A DNA stretch of 64,000 nucleotides from Artocarpus heterophyllus (Eukaryota > Streptophyta > Magnoliopsida > Rosales > Moraceae): positions 310,001 to 374,000 of the forward strand of contig JAJQZP010000047.1 of the NCBI GenBank assembly GCA_025403435.1, in the 5' to 3' direction. Positions 47,094 through 57,683 of the stretch are shown in pieces. Numbering within the stretch: the first letter of the stretch is position 1; each line of letters begins with the position of its first letter. The translations under genes and the position numbers were made by a program. The notes beneath the pieces are model-generated. The model ran no database searches and was not told where the DNA came from. It was given only the letters and a program-made list of their open reading frames with translations.

Positions 47094-50000
47094 AATGGAT
47101 GTGGGATTTTTAATTATCTAGAGAATATGTGAATGGTGGAAGAGTTCTTGGATTTTGCCAAAAGTCATGCCAATGGTGATAAAATTCGGTGTCCTTATGT
47201 TCAATGTGGAAATCATAGATTGCATCTAATTCCAATTGTTAGAGGACATTTATTCTAAAATGGAATTATAAGTAGTTATCAAGCGTGGCTTTTCATGGCG
47301 AGTCTAATTTCAATCCAACTTTAGTAAGTAAAGAAAATGAATCTATTGTGGAAGATAATATGGATGATCACGACAACATGGTTGAGATGGTCAATGATTT
47401 GGAAGAACACTTCCTGGATCGTCTGAATGTATTTGAGACAATGATGAATAATGCGGAGACACCCATGTATGAGGGGTGTACTAATTTCATCAAATTGTCC
47501 GCCTTAGTTGGATTATGGAATTTGAAAGCATCGGGTGGGTGGTCAAATTTTAGTTTCACAAAGCTTTTGGAATTTTTAGGAAGGCTTTCTACCAAAGGGT
47601 TATAAATTACTAACTAGTATGTATAAGGCTAAAAAGACTTTGAGCACTTTGGGAATAGATTATGAGAAACTTCATCCTTGTGAAAATGATTGTATTCTTT
47701 ACAGAAATGAGTATAAGGACGTGAATTATTGTCCGGTTTGTCAACAAGCAAGATGGAAGAAAGGAAAGGAGCCAAAAGAATGGAGTGCCAAAGAAAGTGT
47801 TATGGTACATTTCACTAGTACCACGTTTGAGGTGTTTATTTGAAAACCCAGAACATGCCAAGAATTTGACATGGCATAATGGTCGACGATGGTATGCTTA
47901 GACACCTGGCAAATTCACCACAATGGAAGACTTTTGAAGCCGATCATCCTGACTTTAGTGTGGATCCAAGAAATATACATTTCGCTTTGTCGACAGATGG
48001 AATGAACCCACATGGTAGCATGAGTAGCGGGCATAGTAGTTGGCCTGTAATACTTGTTAACTACAATCTCCCTCCAAAGATGTGCATGAAGTGGAAATTT
48101 GTAATGTTGTCTTTATTGATTTTGAGTCCTCACCATCTAGGTATTGACATTGATTTATACTTGGCACCATTAATTGATGACCTAAAAAACTTGTGGGAAA
48201 ATGGAGTCAAAGTTAGGGATGCTTACCAAGAAGAGATGTTCACACTCCATGCAATGTTGATATGGACAACTAACGACTTCTCCACATATGGAAATTTATC
48301 TAGTTATTCGGTGAAGAGTTCTATTGGTTGTCCTATTTGCATGACAAAAACATCTCAGAAACGATTGAAGAATGGTAAGAAAATCATTTTTCTTGGTCAT
48401 AGATGATGGTTGCCAAGAGATCATTGTTACCGCAAATAAAAGAAAGCCTTTGATGGCACCAGCAAAGAAAGAGACCCTCCTCGTCCTTTGACGGGTAACA
48501 AATATTTGAAATAGTAAAAAATATAAGAGTCGCATTCAGGAAAAGAAAGTGAGTTAAGGATGAGCGATTGATGGACCATTAAAAAAAAGATCTATCTTTT
48601 TAGATCTTCCATACTGGAAGACACTTTTTGTTCGTCATCGCTTGAACATTGTGCATATTGGGAAAAATGTTTTTAAATCCATAGTCTGCATGTTGCTTGA
48701 CATTCTGGGCAAGACTAAGGATGGTGAAAAGGCTCGATTGGATCTCATGGAAATAGAGATTAGGCCTAATTTGTTTCCCAAGAAAAGAGGGAGCTGCACT
48801 TACTTACCTCCGATGAAGCACACGTTATGAAGAGTGAAAAAGAGAAAGCTTTGTCAATGGCTTGCTTCGTTGAAAGTGTTGGACGGGTATTCTTTGAACT
48901 TTAAAAATTTGGTGTCAGTGAAGGATTTGAAACTTATTGGCATGAAAACACATGATTGTCATGTGTTGATGCAGCAATTACTACCACTTGCTTTGCGGGG
49001 AATTCTAACAAAGGATGTGGATTTGCAATTACCAAGTTGTGCTCATTCTTCAATTCAAAATGCTCAAGGTAATTGATCCACTTAGGGATGAATGGCTGGC
49101 GGTTTGATGGTTTTTGGGTGGGTGCGGTGCGGTTTTTTTGGATGGCGGGTTGGCGATTAACCAACCCGCAAACCGCCCACCACATGGCGGGCGGTTTTGG
49201 TTTGGTTTTGGGTGGTTGCGGGCGGGTGCGGGCAGGTTGAGGCGGTTTAGACCTATGCTATTGCCTAATGTAATTTTTTGGACCTTTTTTTTAGAAAGTG
49301 AAGAAAAATTGTTGAAAATATAAGATGATAATACATAAAGCATTCCCAACAAGTTTGATGCTTAAAGACAGTGACCATATTCAAAAGTACAAATTAAGAA
49401 ACATAATCATTCACTGCAACAAGAAACATCAACTACATATGAAGTGATAAACAAAGTCAAGAGTCCATAAAAATTAAAGCCTATTCACTGGGTTCGAAAA
49501 TAATAGAATGCTACAAATGAAATGATGAACAAAGTCAAGTGTTCTTTTTCTTTTAGGGCTTTCTCTACTAACTTACTTGATTTGAATTTTGATCACTTCA
49601 CAAAATAATTGGAGAATTTCCAGTTTCTAATATGTCAAGAGGCAGCCGAGCCCATGCTTGAAGTGTTGGATTGTTCAATCATCTCTAAAATAAGAACAAA
49701 ATGAAATAAATGATAAATTTTTTTAAAAAAATATATAGGCGGGCGGGTGCGGGTTGAACCCGCCTTCAAAAACTTAAAACCAAACCCGCCCACTGAATAT
49801 ATTGGTGGGCGGTTGAACCAGCCCACCAGTGAGTTGTTAACGTAAACCCGCTTTTTTTGAGATGGGCGGGTGCGGGCGCGGGCGGTTGGCGGGTGCGGTG
49901 CGGTTTTTGTACAGCCCTAGATCCACTTATGCTAGTTTTATTACAGTTGGAGCTGGTGTAAACCTTATGCATGCTTGAGAAGTATTTTTCATTGGCATTT

Positions 50001-51105
50001 TTGGACTTCATGATTAATTTAATGGTGCACTTAGTATGTGAAGTTAAGTTATATGGACCGTTGTATTTGAGATGGATGTACCCATTTGAAAGATATATGA
50101 AGGTTTTGAAGGGCTATATGAAGAATCGAAATCGACTGAAGGGATGTATTGTAGAATGTTACATAGCTAAGGAGTCGGTTGAATTTTGCCCCAGCACTTG
50201 TCTAATCCGGACGCAATTAGGGTGCCAAAGACTATAAACATTGAGGCTATAGGACTATCTACTGGCAATCCTTCCTCAGTAAATCAAGAGGAGTGGGAGC
50301 AAGATTGTCTATATGTCTTGCACAATGCTAATGAAGTGGAGCCTTTCATTGAGGTGCACATGAACGAATTAAAAAAAGCAAACCCAAAAAGAACAAGAAA
50401 TGAGAAGTAGTTGCAAGATAAACACAACCGAACCTTTCGGTTGTGGATTAGAGCACACATATATGGCAAGTGCTCCACATCACAAGATAGAGTAATGTCA
50501 CAGGACTTGAAGAACCTAGCTAGAGAACTATCATCAGTACTTACAAGGTATACATCATATTCCATAAATGGTTACATTTTCTACACTCGCGAGAGAAATT
50601 AGAAGCATCCTGTCTAGAATAGTAGTGTGACTCTCCATGCCGAGGCTATACATATTGCCTCCGCCAAGGACAAGAATTTGGTATGTGGGACCATGAACTA
50701 CTTTGGTTTCATCAAAGATATTTAGGAACTTGATTATGGAGGATTGCACATAGCACTTTTTAAGTGCAAGTGGGCTGACAATAACTATGTTAAGAATGAT
50801 AATGACGGCCTCACGGTGGTTGACTTTAGAAGATTGGGATACAGGAATGATCCCTTCATTATGGCATCACAAGCAATCCAAGTTTTTATACTATAGATCC
50901 CCACAATATGGAGTTGTCTCTAGTTGTCCCGATGAAGCCAAGAATAGTTATCGACGGTGAAGAAGTTGCCGATGATTGCATAGCATCCCTTCATTCACAA
51001 AGGGATTGCCACCAGTTGAACAGATAGATGATTTTGAACATGATATTTCGCACTTACTTTGTGAAGACGTGGAATGGATATGTATTGAGGAACCAATGAA
51101 AAAAG
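47094..51105 (+). pseudogene. TNP2-like transposase of the CACTA element, decayed
   Basis: The N-terminal transposase-associated domain starts MDRKWMWDF at 47094, then a stop and a frameshift, then EEFLDFAKSHANGDKIRCPY. The TNP2 catalytic region spans about 47600-48480: LGIDYEKLHPCENDCILYRN, YCPVCQQARWKKG, HFALSTDGMNPHGSMSSGHS, TTNDFSTYGNLSSYSVKS and PICMTKTSQKRLKNGKK. A DUF4218-type region follows (LLPLALRGIL; VHLVCEVKLYGPLYLRWMYP; FERYMKVLKGYMKN), interrupted at 49083 by a hAT element. The DUF4216-type end (YFGFIKDI, VDFRRLGYRNDPFIMASQA) runs to about 50890. In the family it excises and inserts the element. At least five frame breaks make it non-functional. Confidence 0.92.
49083..49919. 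mobile_element. 837-bp non-autonomous hAT element inside TNP2
   Basis: It starts TAGGGATGAATGG and ends GTACAGCCCTA, giving short inverted ends (TAGGG.TG). It is flanked by a perfect 8-bp duplication GATCCACT at 49075-49082 and 49920-49927. Both subterminal regions are GC-rich and carry many GCGGGTGCGG and GGCGGTTT motifs, against an AT-rich middle. The TNP2 homology resumes directly after it. No transposase is encoded. Confidence 0.88.
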
Positions 51106-51333
51106 GAGAAAAAATGAGCATCTATAAATCAATTTATGTTAATTTATTTTAATATGTGTCTTTGTTTCATTTTTCATCTTTTTTTAAGGGTTTGGGACAT
51201 CTATTTATAGTTCTATTTGTGATGAAAACAACAAAAAAGTATACATTTAGGGCCATTGGATGCTTAACACATGGGCTGGCCACCTTGAGCAGAAGAGAAA
51301 AACATATGTAAGTGGTAATTTTGACCTTTTTTT
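51106..51333. other. Spacer between TNP2 and the hairpin array
   Basis: AT-rich sequence after the TNP2 stop, likely 3' UTR; nothing else is seen. Confidence 0.5.
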
Positions 51334-51810
51334 TACGAAAGTTTTTGTATAAACCGTCATGTAGTTGAAGAAAAAAATAATTTTTCAAACCTTACACGAC
51401 GGTTTATGTATAAACCATCACAGAAGGCAGGAAATTTTTTTTTCCTACACTTACATGATGGTTTTATCCATAAACCGTCATGAAAAAGACCTTCCACGAT
51501 GGTTTATGTATAAACCATCGTGAAAAAGATTTTTTCCACCTTCCATGATGGTTTATGCGTAAACCATCACGGAAGGTGTTTTTACACTTACACGACAGTT
51601 TATGGGTAAACAGTTGTGGAAGGTCTTTTTCACTGTGGAAGGTCTTTTTCATGATGATTTATGGATAAATCGTCGTGTAAGTGTAGAAATTTTTTTTTCC
51701 CACCTTCCACGACAGTTTATAAGGAAACCGTCGTGTAAGCTGAAAATTTTTTCTACAAAATTTTTTTTCAACTTTACACGATGGTTTATGCATAAACCAT
51801 CATGTAAGGT
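51334..51810. repeat. Internal array of inverted-repeat units between the two CACTA genes
   Basis: About eight hairpin units of roughly 28-32 bp follow each other. Examples are CACGACGGTTTATG with TATAAACCATCAC, CACGATGGTTTATG with TATAAACCATCGTG, and CACGATGGTTTATG with CATAAACCATCATG. They are separated by T-rich spacers and repeated flanks such as CTTCCAC and GGAAGG. The motif is the same as in the subterminal repeats at both ends. Short open frames here are by-products. Confidence 0.88.
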
Positions 51811-52553
51811 TGAATTTTGCCTTTAAATTTTGAAAACGCATGGCCCCCATTTTAAATCTACAACTCCTTCTCTCTTTAAAAGTGCTCTCTCTCTCCAAAA
51901 TCTCTTTCTCTCTCTCAAGCTCTCACTCTGTCGCTAGAAGCCTCCACTGCCATCGCTCTACCGCAGTCACCTCCTCCTTGCTAATAAGCTCCCCCTCCTC
52001 CTCTCTCTCCTATTCCCCTTCGCCCCTGCCGCCCCCATCCTCCCCCACTCGATCCCCCACCCCCCATCGCCTGCCACCCTGCCCACCCACGCCCGTCGCA
52101 TGCGACCCCGCCCACCCACCCCCGTCGCACCTGACCTCGCCCACCTACCCCTGTCACCCCTCCACCCTACCCTCCCCACCCTTCGTAGCCCCCTACCCCA
52201 CGCCCTCGCCCCCTTTGCACCCCCGTCGCCCCCCACGCAGCCCACCCACCCCCTCGGCCCCCCATCGACCCCCCACCCAGCCCTCCCTACCCACCCACCT
52301 CCCTCGCCACCACGTCGGCCCCCCCACCCAGCCCTCCCCAACCCCCATCGCCCCCAGCCTGTCCACCCACGCCCTTGCCCCCCTCACACCCTCGTCGCCC
52401 CCCACCTTGCCTGCCCACCCCCTCGACCCCCCACACAGCCCACCCAAACCCCTTGCCCCCTTCACCCCCCGACCCTACCCACCCACCCCCTCGCCCCTCC
52501 GTCGCCCCCGTTGGCCACCTTCCCCGCCCTCGCCCCCCACAATTTTTATTTGA
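51811..52553 (+). other. CT-rich leader and strongly C-rich block upstream of the second CACTA gene
   Basis: 51868-51935 is a CTCTCT leader like a plant 5' UTR. 51985-52540 is then almost free of A and low in G, built from variants of CCCACCCACGCCCTCGCCCC. A 237-codon proline-rich frame (51840-52553) is open here only because of composition; overlapping frames on both strands are open as well. I regard it as non-coding leader or simple-sequence expansion rather than a protein, though a proline-rich N-terminus cannot be excluded. Confidence 0.5.
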
Positions 52554-52990
52554 TTTATGAATATGTGAAATTATGTGAATATGTGTAATATATGAAATTG
52601 TGTAAATGAAATTGTCAAATTGTGGGGTATGAGTAACATGTGAAATTATGTGAACATGTCTAATATGTGTAATTATGTGAACATGTGAAATTGTGTAATT
52701 GAAATTGTAAAGTTGTGAATATGTGAACAATTGAAATATGTGAAATTATTTGAATATGTGTAATATGTATAATATGTGAAATTATGTGAATATGTGGAAT
52801 ATGTGAAATTTTATGAATATGTGTAATATGTGAAATTTTGTAATGGAAATTGTAAAATTGTGAATATGTGAAGATGTGAATAATTAAAATATGTGAAATT
52901 ATGTGAACATGTGTAATATGTTAATTTACAATATGTTAATTTATAATATGTGATTATAATATGTAATTGTCTAATATATCAATTTAGAAT
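52554..52990. repeat. AT-rich minisatellite of GAATATGTGAAATTATGT-type units
   Basis: Irregular tandem repetition of about 18-30-bp units such as GTGAATATGTGTAATATGTG and GAAATTGTGTAATTGAAATTG. It lies between the leader block and the first recognisable exon of the second gene, so it is probably intronic. Confidence 0.75.
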
Positions 52991-53068
52991 ACGTCAATTT
53001 TTGATTGTAAGATAGTAATTTAATGACATTATGTGTGTGTTAGTTTTTGCTTACTTTACATAGGTACA

Positions 53069-55700
53069 ATGTCTTGCGAGATTGATAGTGACCAGTATGA
53101 GGACGAGTACGAAGAGTGCACTCCATCTTCATCGCAATATAGCAAGGGAAACCAACACAGAAAGCCATGAAGGCGAACCAAATTTGATACAAAAGTAGAC
53201 TTTGAGCGAAGGGCTGCATTGATGAAAAAATTTCATCGGATGAAAAAGAAAGGTTTAAGAATTGAAGTGACTTTTGATTCGAAAGGCCAACCGTAAGGTG
53301 CACCCTGCCATGAATTAAGCAGTTGAATCGAAGTTCTTAGTCGAGAACACGTTCCTATATGGATAAAAGATTGAAGGTCTAAGGATTTGGAGCAAGTAAA
53401 AGATATAATTTGGACAGAGATTTACGAAGCTTTCACAGTCGAGGATTGGTATAGAAAAAGGCTTTGAAGGTTTGTGGTGAATTAACGAAGGGGTTTAGAT
53501 CCGACCTTTACGTTACCTTCATATAGCCATACCTTTCTATTCTGGAGGAGGATGAAAATGTATAGAAACGGCCTCCTACAGTAGTACACTGCTACCCCTT
53601 CATAAAAAATGACAATTGGGAAGCTTTTGTAAGGTATCGACGTTCCACCAAATTCTAACTGCTATCATCAAACGTAAGAAAAATAAGAGCGAAAAATGAA
53701 CACTGCTCTATGGTTGGTTGAGTCGGATATAGAGAGCTCGAGCAATCATTGGTACATTAATATCTTACTTGTATTACATATATCAATGTTTCTATCATTA
53801 ATATGTTACTAACATAGCATAACACAGTTAGCTAAGACGGGCATGCTACCAACATGGAAGGAGTTGTGGATAAAATCACGTCAAGGTCCCAATGGATAGT
53901 TTAAAAATCCAAATGTAGCAGAAATTGGGACTTGATTGTGACTTTATTGAACACAAACCATTAATTTGTAATGTAATACCTGTTGAAGGATCTTAAGAAT
54001 AACATGGTTTTGTTGTTGTTCTACAAGATGAATACACGATGCAACAAAGTCAAGGGAGCTTCTAATCGGTCGGTAACGATGACATTTTGACAAGGGCACT
54101 AGGGAAACCGAAACATTCGGGACGTGCTCGCTGTCAATCGAAGTATGTGAAGCAGTCTCAATACTTCGACCTCCAATCAGGTACTTCAAAATTGAATTCC
54201 CAAATGTCAATGATGCAGATAAAGATTGTAGAACTATGAGGTCTTGTGACCGAGCTCATTTTCCAAGGACATGCCAAGTCGATGGATGATAGCATCTCAC
54301 AATGCAACAGCTTCAAGGCTAGTTGTAACCCTCCCAATAGTGTAATAGAAGCTCCAGAAGATCAAGAAGTCTAATTGTCACCTCCTCATTAAGAACCTAA
54401 ACAAGATCAAGAATGCAGGCTCTTTGTTGAGGATAGAATTAATGGTGGGTGTTCACTTGTTTTGCTTGGGAAGGCATGGATGGAGAGTCTTCCAACTGAT
54501 ACAGTCCATGGAAGACCATTAAGGGAAGAAAATGTAGATATTTGCATCACCACCTTTAGAGTTAGAACAACTAAATTGCCTGTTCCAACACTTGAAGCAA
54601 CAACTATTGGTAAAGCTGCTAGAAGCTTCGTCGCATGGCCAAAGAGGTTAGTTGAAGTCCTTACAATGATGAAGACGAGTCGAGCACCTAGCCACATTCC
54701 ACAAGATCTAAGCGAAAAGAAACACCAAAAAAAGAAAAGCTTTATAAAAGCAAGACAATCACATCCTAAGGTAGAACACGAACAAGAACAACCCATTGTG
54801 GATGAGCCACAACCTACATTTAACTTTGCTTCAATATCTCAATAATTTATGTAGTTGGCTCTATACGCACATTCTTTCATGCGTGATAGGTTGACGATTC
54901 AGTGCCTGATACTGATAATTGTCACTAGCATTGAATTGCCTATCTATGTGGGGTATGAAGACGTTTATACTTTGTCAACTTTGATAAAATCGGGGCAAAC
55001 TATATCCTAATATACCTCAGGTAATAACTCTATCCTTAATTCATAAATTTTAAAATATAAGTATAGTTATAAGGTTCTTTCAAATAATTGATTGTATTGT
55101 TTTTTATTGTAGTTTTTGGTGGAATATTGTGAACTTTAAGGCTTGGCGCAAAATTTCAGCTTCTTATCTCTGGCGATTATTTCAAGTGCTGCAAGAGACC
55201 TGTAGAGTGATCACAGAGAGTGTGCTATGTCACTCCTCCACCTATTAGCTCAAGCACTAAGGGGGAAATTATTCTTCCTGCCATACAATGTTGGAGAACA
55301 TTGGATGTTGGCACTTATTTCACCATAGGAGGATCAAATATATTGGTTTGATCCCTTCAGACACCCACCAGATGAGGATTTTGTATCAGTCACGAGTTGT
55401 AAGTATTAACATTCTCTTATAAAATTAATTGTTTTGAGTCTCTTATAATTGTATCGTCTATTAATTCATTTAAACAGGACACATTGTTAGGGCGCTTAAT
55501 GATTGGAAGCTTCATGTAGGAAGCAATGTCACAAACTGATCGAACGGAATGCTATATTCCAAACGTAAGTGTCCAAGACAATAAGGAAACATAGAATGTG
55601 GTTTTTTTATTCTAGGTTTCATGCGAGATATAATTACAAGTGGTGTACAAGCCCTAGGAAGAAAATATTTTTATACACATACGATATACATGAAGTTAGA
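53069..55700 (+). pseudogene. TNPA/PttA-like second CACTA gene with C-terminal C48 (Ulp1-like) peptidase domain
   Basis: ATG at 53069 follows TTTACATAG, a likely splice acceptor. The PttA/En-Spm domain reads RAALMKKFHRMKKKGLRIEV, TFDSKGQP, VREHVPIWIKDWRSKDLE and DIIWTEIYEAFTVEDWYRKR; a NWEAFVRYRRS piece and an ILTRALGKPKHSGRA piece follow. A conserved C-terminal region at 54414-54660 reads LLGKAWMESLPTDTVHGRPL and AARSFVAWPKRLVEV. The C48-like part reads LPYNVGEHWMLALI (about 55277-55318), IYWFDPFRHPPDEDF and GNIECGFFILGFMRDIITS (Cys at 55597-55599), so the expected His, Asp and Cys are all visible. The first protein binds subterminal repeats in known CACTA elements; the peptidase's role is unknown. 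Stops (first in KP*RR near 53168), frameshifts and probable introns break it. Confidence 0.85.
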
Positions 55701-55940
55701 TTAGAGTGAGCATAATTTGTAAATAGGTATGTAATTTTAGATAGATAGATGGAGATAGTAGATAAACAATTGCTCAAAATAGCTCAAATATAAATGATCT
55801 TGTAAAAACCTTGTAATTTCAATATACATCAATTTTCTTATGCAATCAGGGCCTTGTTGTTTTAGATAACACACGGGATTGGCCATCCCGTGTGAAATCA
55901 CAAATTTTTGAAAATTTATTGTTTAGGCAAGACCAATTTT

Positions 55941-56300
55941 CCATGGCGGTTTTCATAAAAAACCGTCGTGGAAGCTCATGCTTCCATGATGGTTTTTATA
56001 GAAAACCATAAGGAATCTCGAGCCTCCACGATGGTTTCTTAGAAAACCGTCGTGGAATCTTGAGCTTCAATAACGATTTTTTGGGAAAATGTCGTGGAAG
56101 CTCAAGCTTTCATGATAGTTTTCTATAAAAACCGTCGTGGAAGAATTGCATCCATGACCCCCTTTTCGCGCCAATTTTCCTATTCCACGAGTGTAAAAAA
56201 CCATTGTGAAAACTCGACTTTGTACCATGACTGAAGTTTTCACAATGGTTTTTTAACCATTATGAAATTTTTCCATGACGGTTTTAAACCGTCTGAAATC
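55941..56300. repeat. Right subterminal repeats of the CACTA element
   Basis: About eight inverted units such as CCATGGCGGTTTTCATAAAA with AACCGTCGTGGAAG, CCACGATGGTTTCTTAGAAA with ACCGTCGTGGAA, and CCATGACGGTTTTAAACCGT. They end 17-20 bp from the right terminus and share their core with the internal array and the left end. Confidence 0.88.
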
Positions 56301-56317
56301 TGCGGTCTGTAGTAGTG

Positions 56318-57683
56318 CCTAGTCCTAGTTTGATTAGTTTTCCCTTTTTTTTCTTTTTTTCTTTTCTTTTTTCATTTCAATCATACACGATTAACGCAAT
56401 ATATAGTATAATATAATTATTATAATATAAACGGTAATGGTTATGCATAATACAATACAATATAATATAATATAATATAATGTAATGTAATATAATATAA
56501 TCTAATGTAATATAACTTAATTATAATGCATAATTATTTATACACAATAATAATGTTTGCTCCCATGACCCCAAAAAAAATATTAATTTATACATTATTC
56601 TTTTGGACACTTTATAATATCTAGTTTCTTAACACCATAATGAAAATGTTACACATGTAATTATCATGAGATTATAAATGTTATAAAAATAAGAAAATAC
56701 GCAACAAAATTTATGTCATCATCAAGAATGTAACTCTAGGACACACATAACTCTCAAGCATTATAAATATAAATTTAGAGCAAGTTGAAACTCTTTAAAA
56801 AATAAATAAATACTCTAAGTTTATCATCATTTTTGACATGAACATCCCAATCACATCGATCCCTCGTGGCCGTCACCTATGACATTACTAAACAAAAAGT
56901 TAATTTAGTTAATATAAATAATAATAGCACTTAAAATATCACATTATAATATTAAATTAATGTAAGCACCTATAAAAGAAAATAGCAGGCATTATAGACA
57001 TAGCATAAACAAGGCATGGCATGGCATAACATAACATAAACATTCTATGGTATAGCATTAATCATACATTTTATATAAAAAAATATCAAGACATTTTTGT
57101 TTTAAAAACCACAGTTTTCATGTTGCAGGTGAGATTCCTACTTACTTGGTTTCTAGATAATAAAATTAGCTATCTCACTCGATTCCTATCCATTCCCTGT
57201 AAGTTTTATAGAAAACACCCAATGAGAGTGTGGGATTAACTTATTCTATGCTAATTAATTTAGCATGTCGTAAAAATTAAATTAATTATTTCTTAAAAGA
57301 AATTTCCACTATTATAGAGATAGATGACCATTTGGGTAGTTAAAGGATTAATTAAATTAAATCCTTATAATTTAGAATTCATATTTAAATAATTTTTAGT
57401 AATTGCTTTAATTGATCATGATAGTATTGATAATTAATTAATGCATTAAGTAATCAATTATTTATTTTATCACATTGACTAGGCCTAAATAAAATTCCCA
57501 TATTGTCTACGTTGGCCTCATAATTTTAAAAATTCCTATCTCAAGAAAAATAGTGATATTGGGCTCATATCTCATATCTAGTTACTATTTATTTCAATAA
57601 GCCCAATATAGCCCAATAATACTAGAAGTATTCTATGATGTTTTAGACATCAAACCGAGGGGGACTTTAATTCGAGAAAAAAT
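56318..57683. other. Non-coding AT-rich DNA right of the CACTA element
   Basis: It contains TATAA-type pentanucleotide repeats (56445-56520) and AT-rich sequence with no coding frame. It may be the upstream half of the LTR-like DNA that the CACTA element interrupts. CCAAGTAAGTAGGAATCTCACCTGCAAC-type sequence on the minus strand near 57130 resembles the TAAGTACATTCTCACCTGTAA-type sequence near 44670. Confidence 0.35.
56445..56520. repeat. TATAA-type pentanucleotide repeat
   Basis: About fifteen TATAA/TGTAA/TATAC five-base units in tandem with single changes. Confidence 0.85.

Larger units (their letters stand above)
46499..56317 (+). mobile_element. CACTA (En/Spm) DNA transposon, 9.8 kb, decayed, with nested hAT
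   Basis: The left end reads CATTACTACAACAAATTC. The right end, inverted, reads CACTACTACAGACCGCAGAT, so the first ten bases of the inverted ends match except one. Both ends are followed by subterminal motifs of the form CCACGATGGTTT / AAACCGTCGTGG. Inside are the two standard genes, both on the plus strand: TNP2-like (47.1-51.1 kb) and TNPA/PttA-like with a C48 peptidase (53.1-55.7 kb). The 3-bp flanks (AAC and CCT) do not match. Both genes have stops and frameshifts. Confidence 0.88.

Noticed and set aside
51840..52588. Proline-rich open frames of 162-237 codons (and glycine/arginine-rich frames on the other strand)
   Set aside because: Several frames on both strands are open together because the DNA is almost only C on one strand. 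No conserved domain is seen, and the block sits in a leader-like position.
46496..56320. Target-site duplication of the CACTA element
   Set aside because: The flanking trinucleotides AAC and CCT do not match under any nearby choice of ends, so no duplication is claimed.
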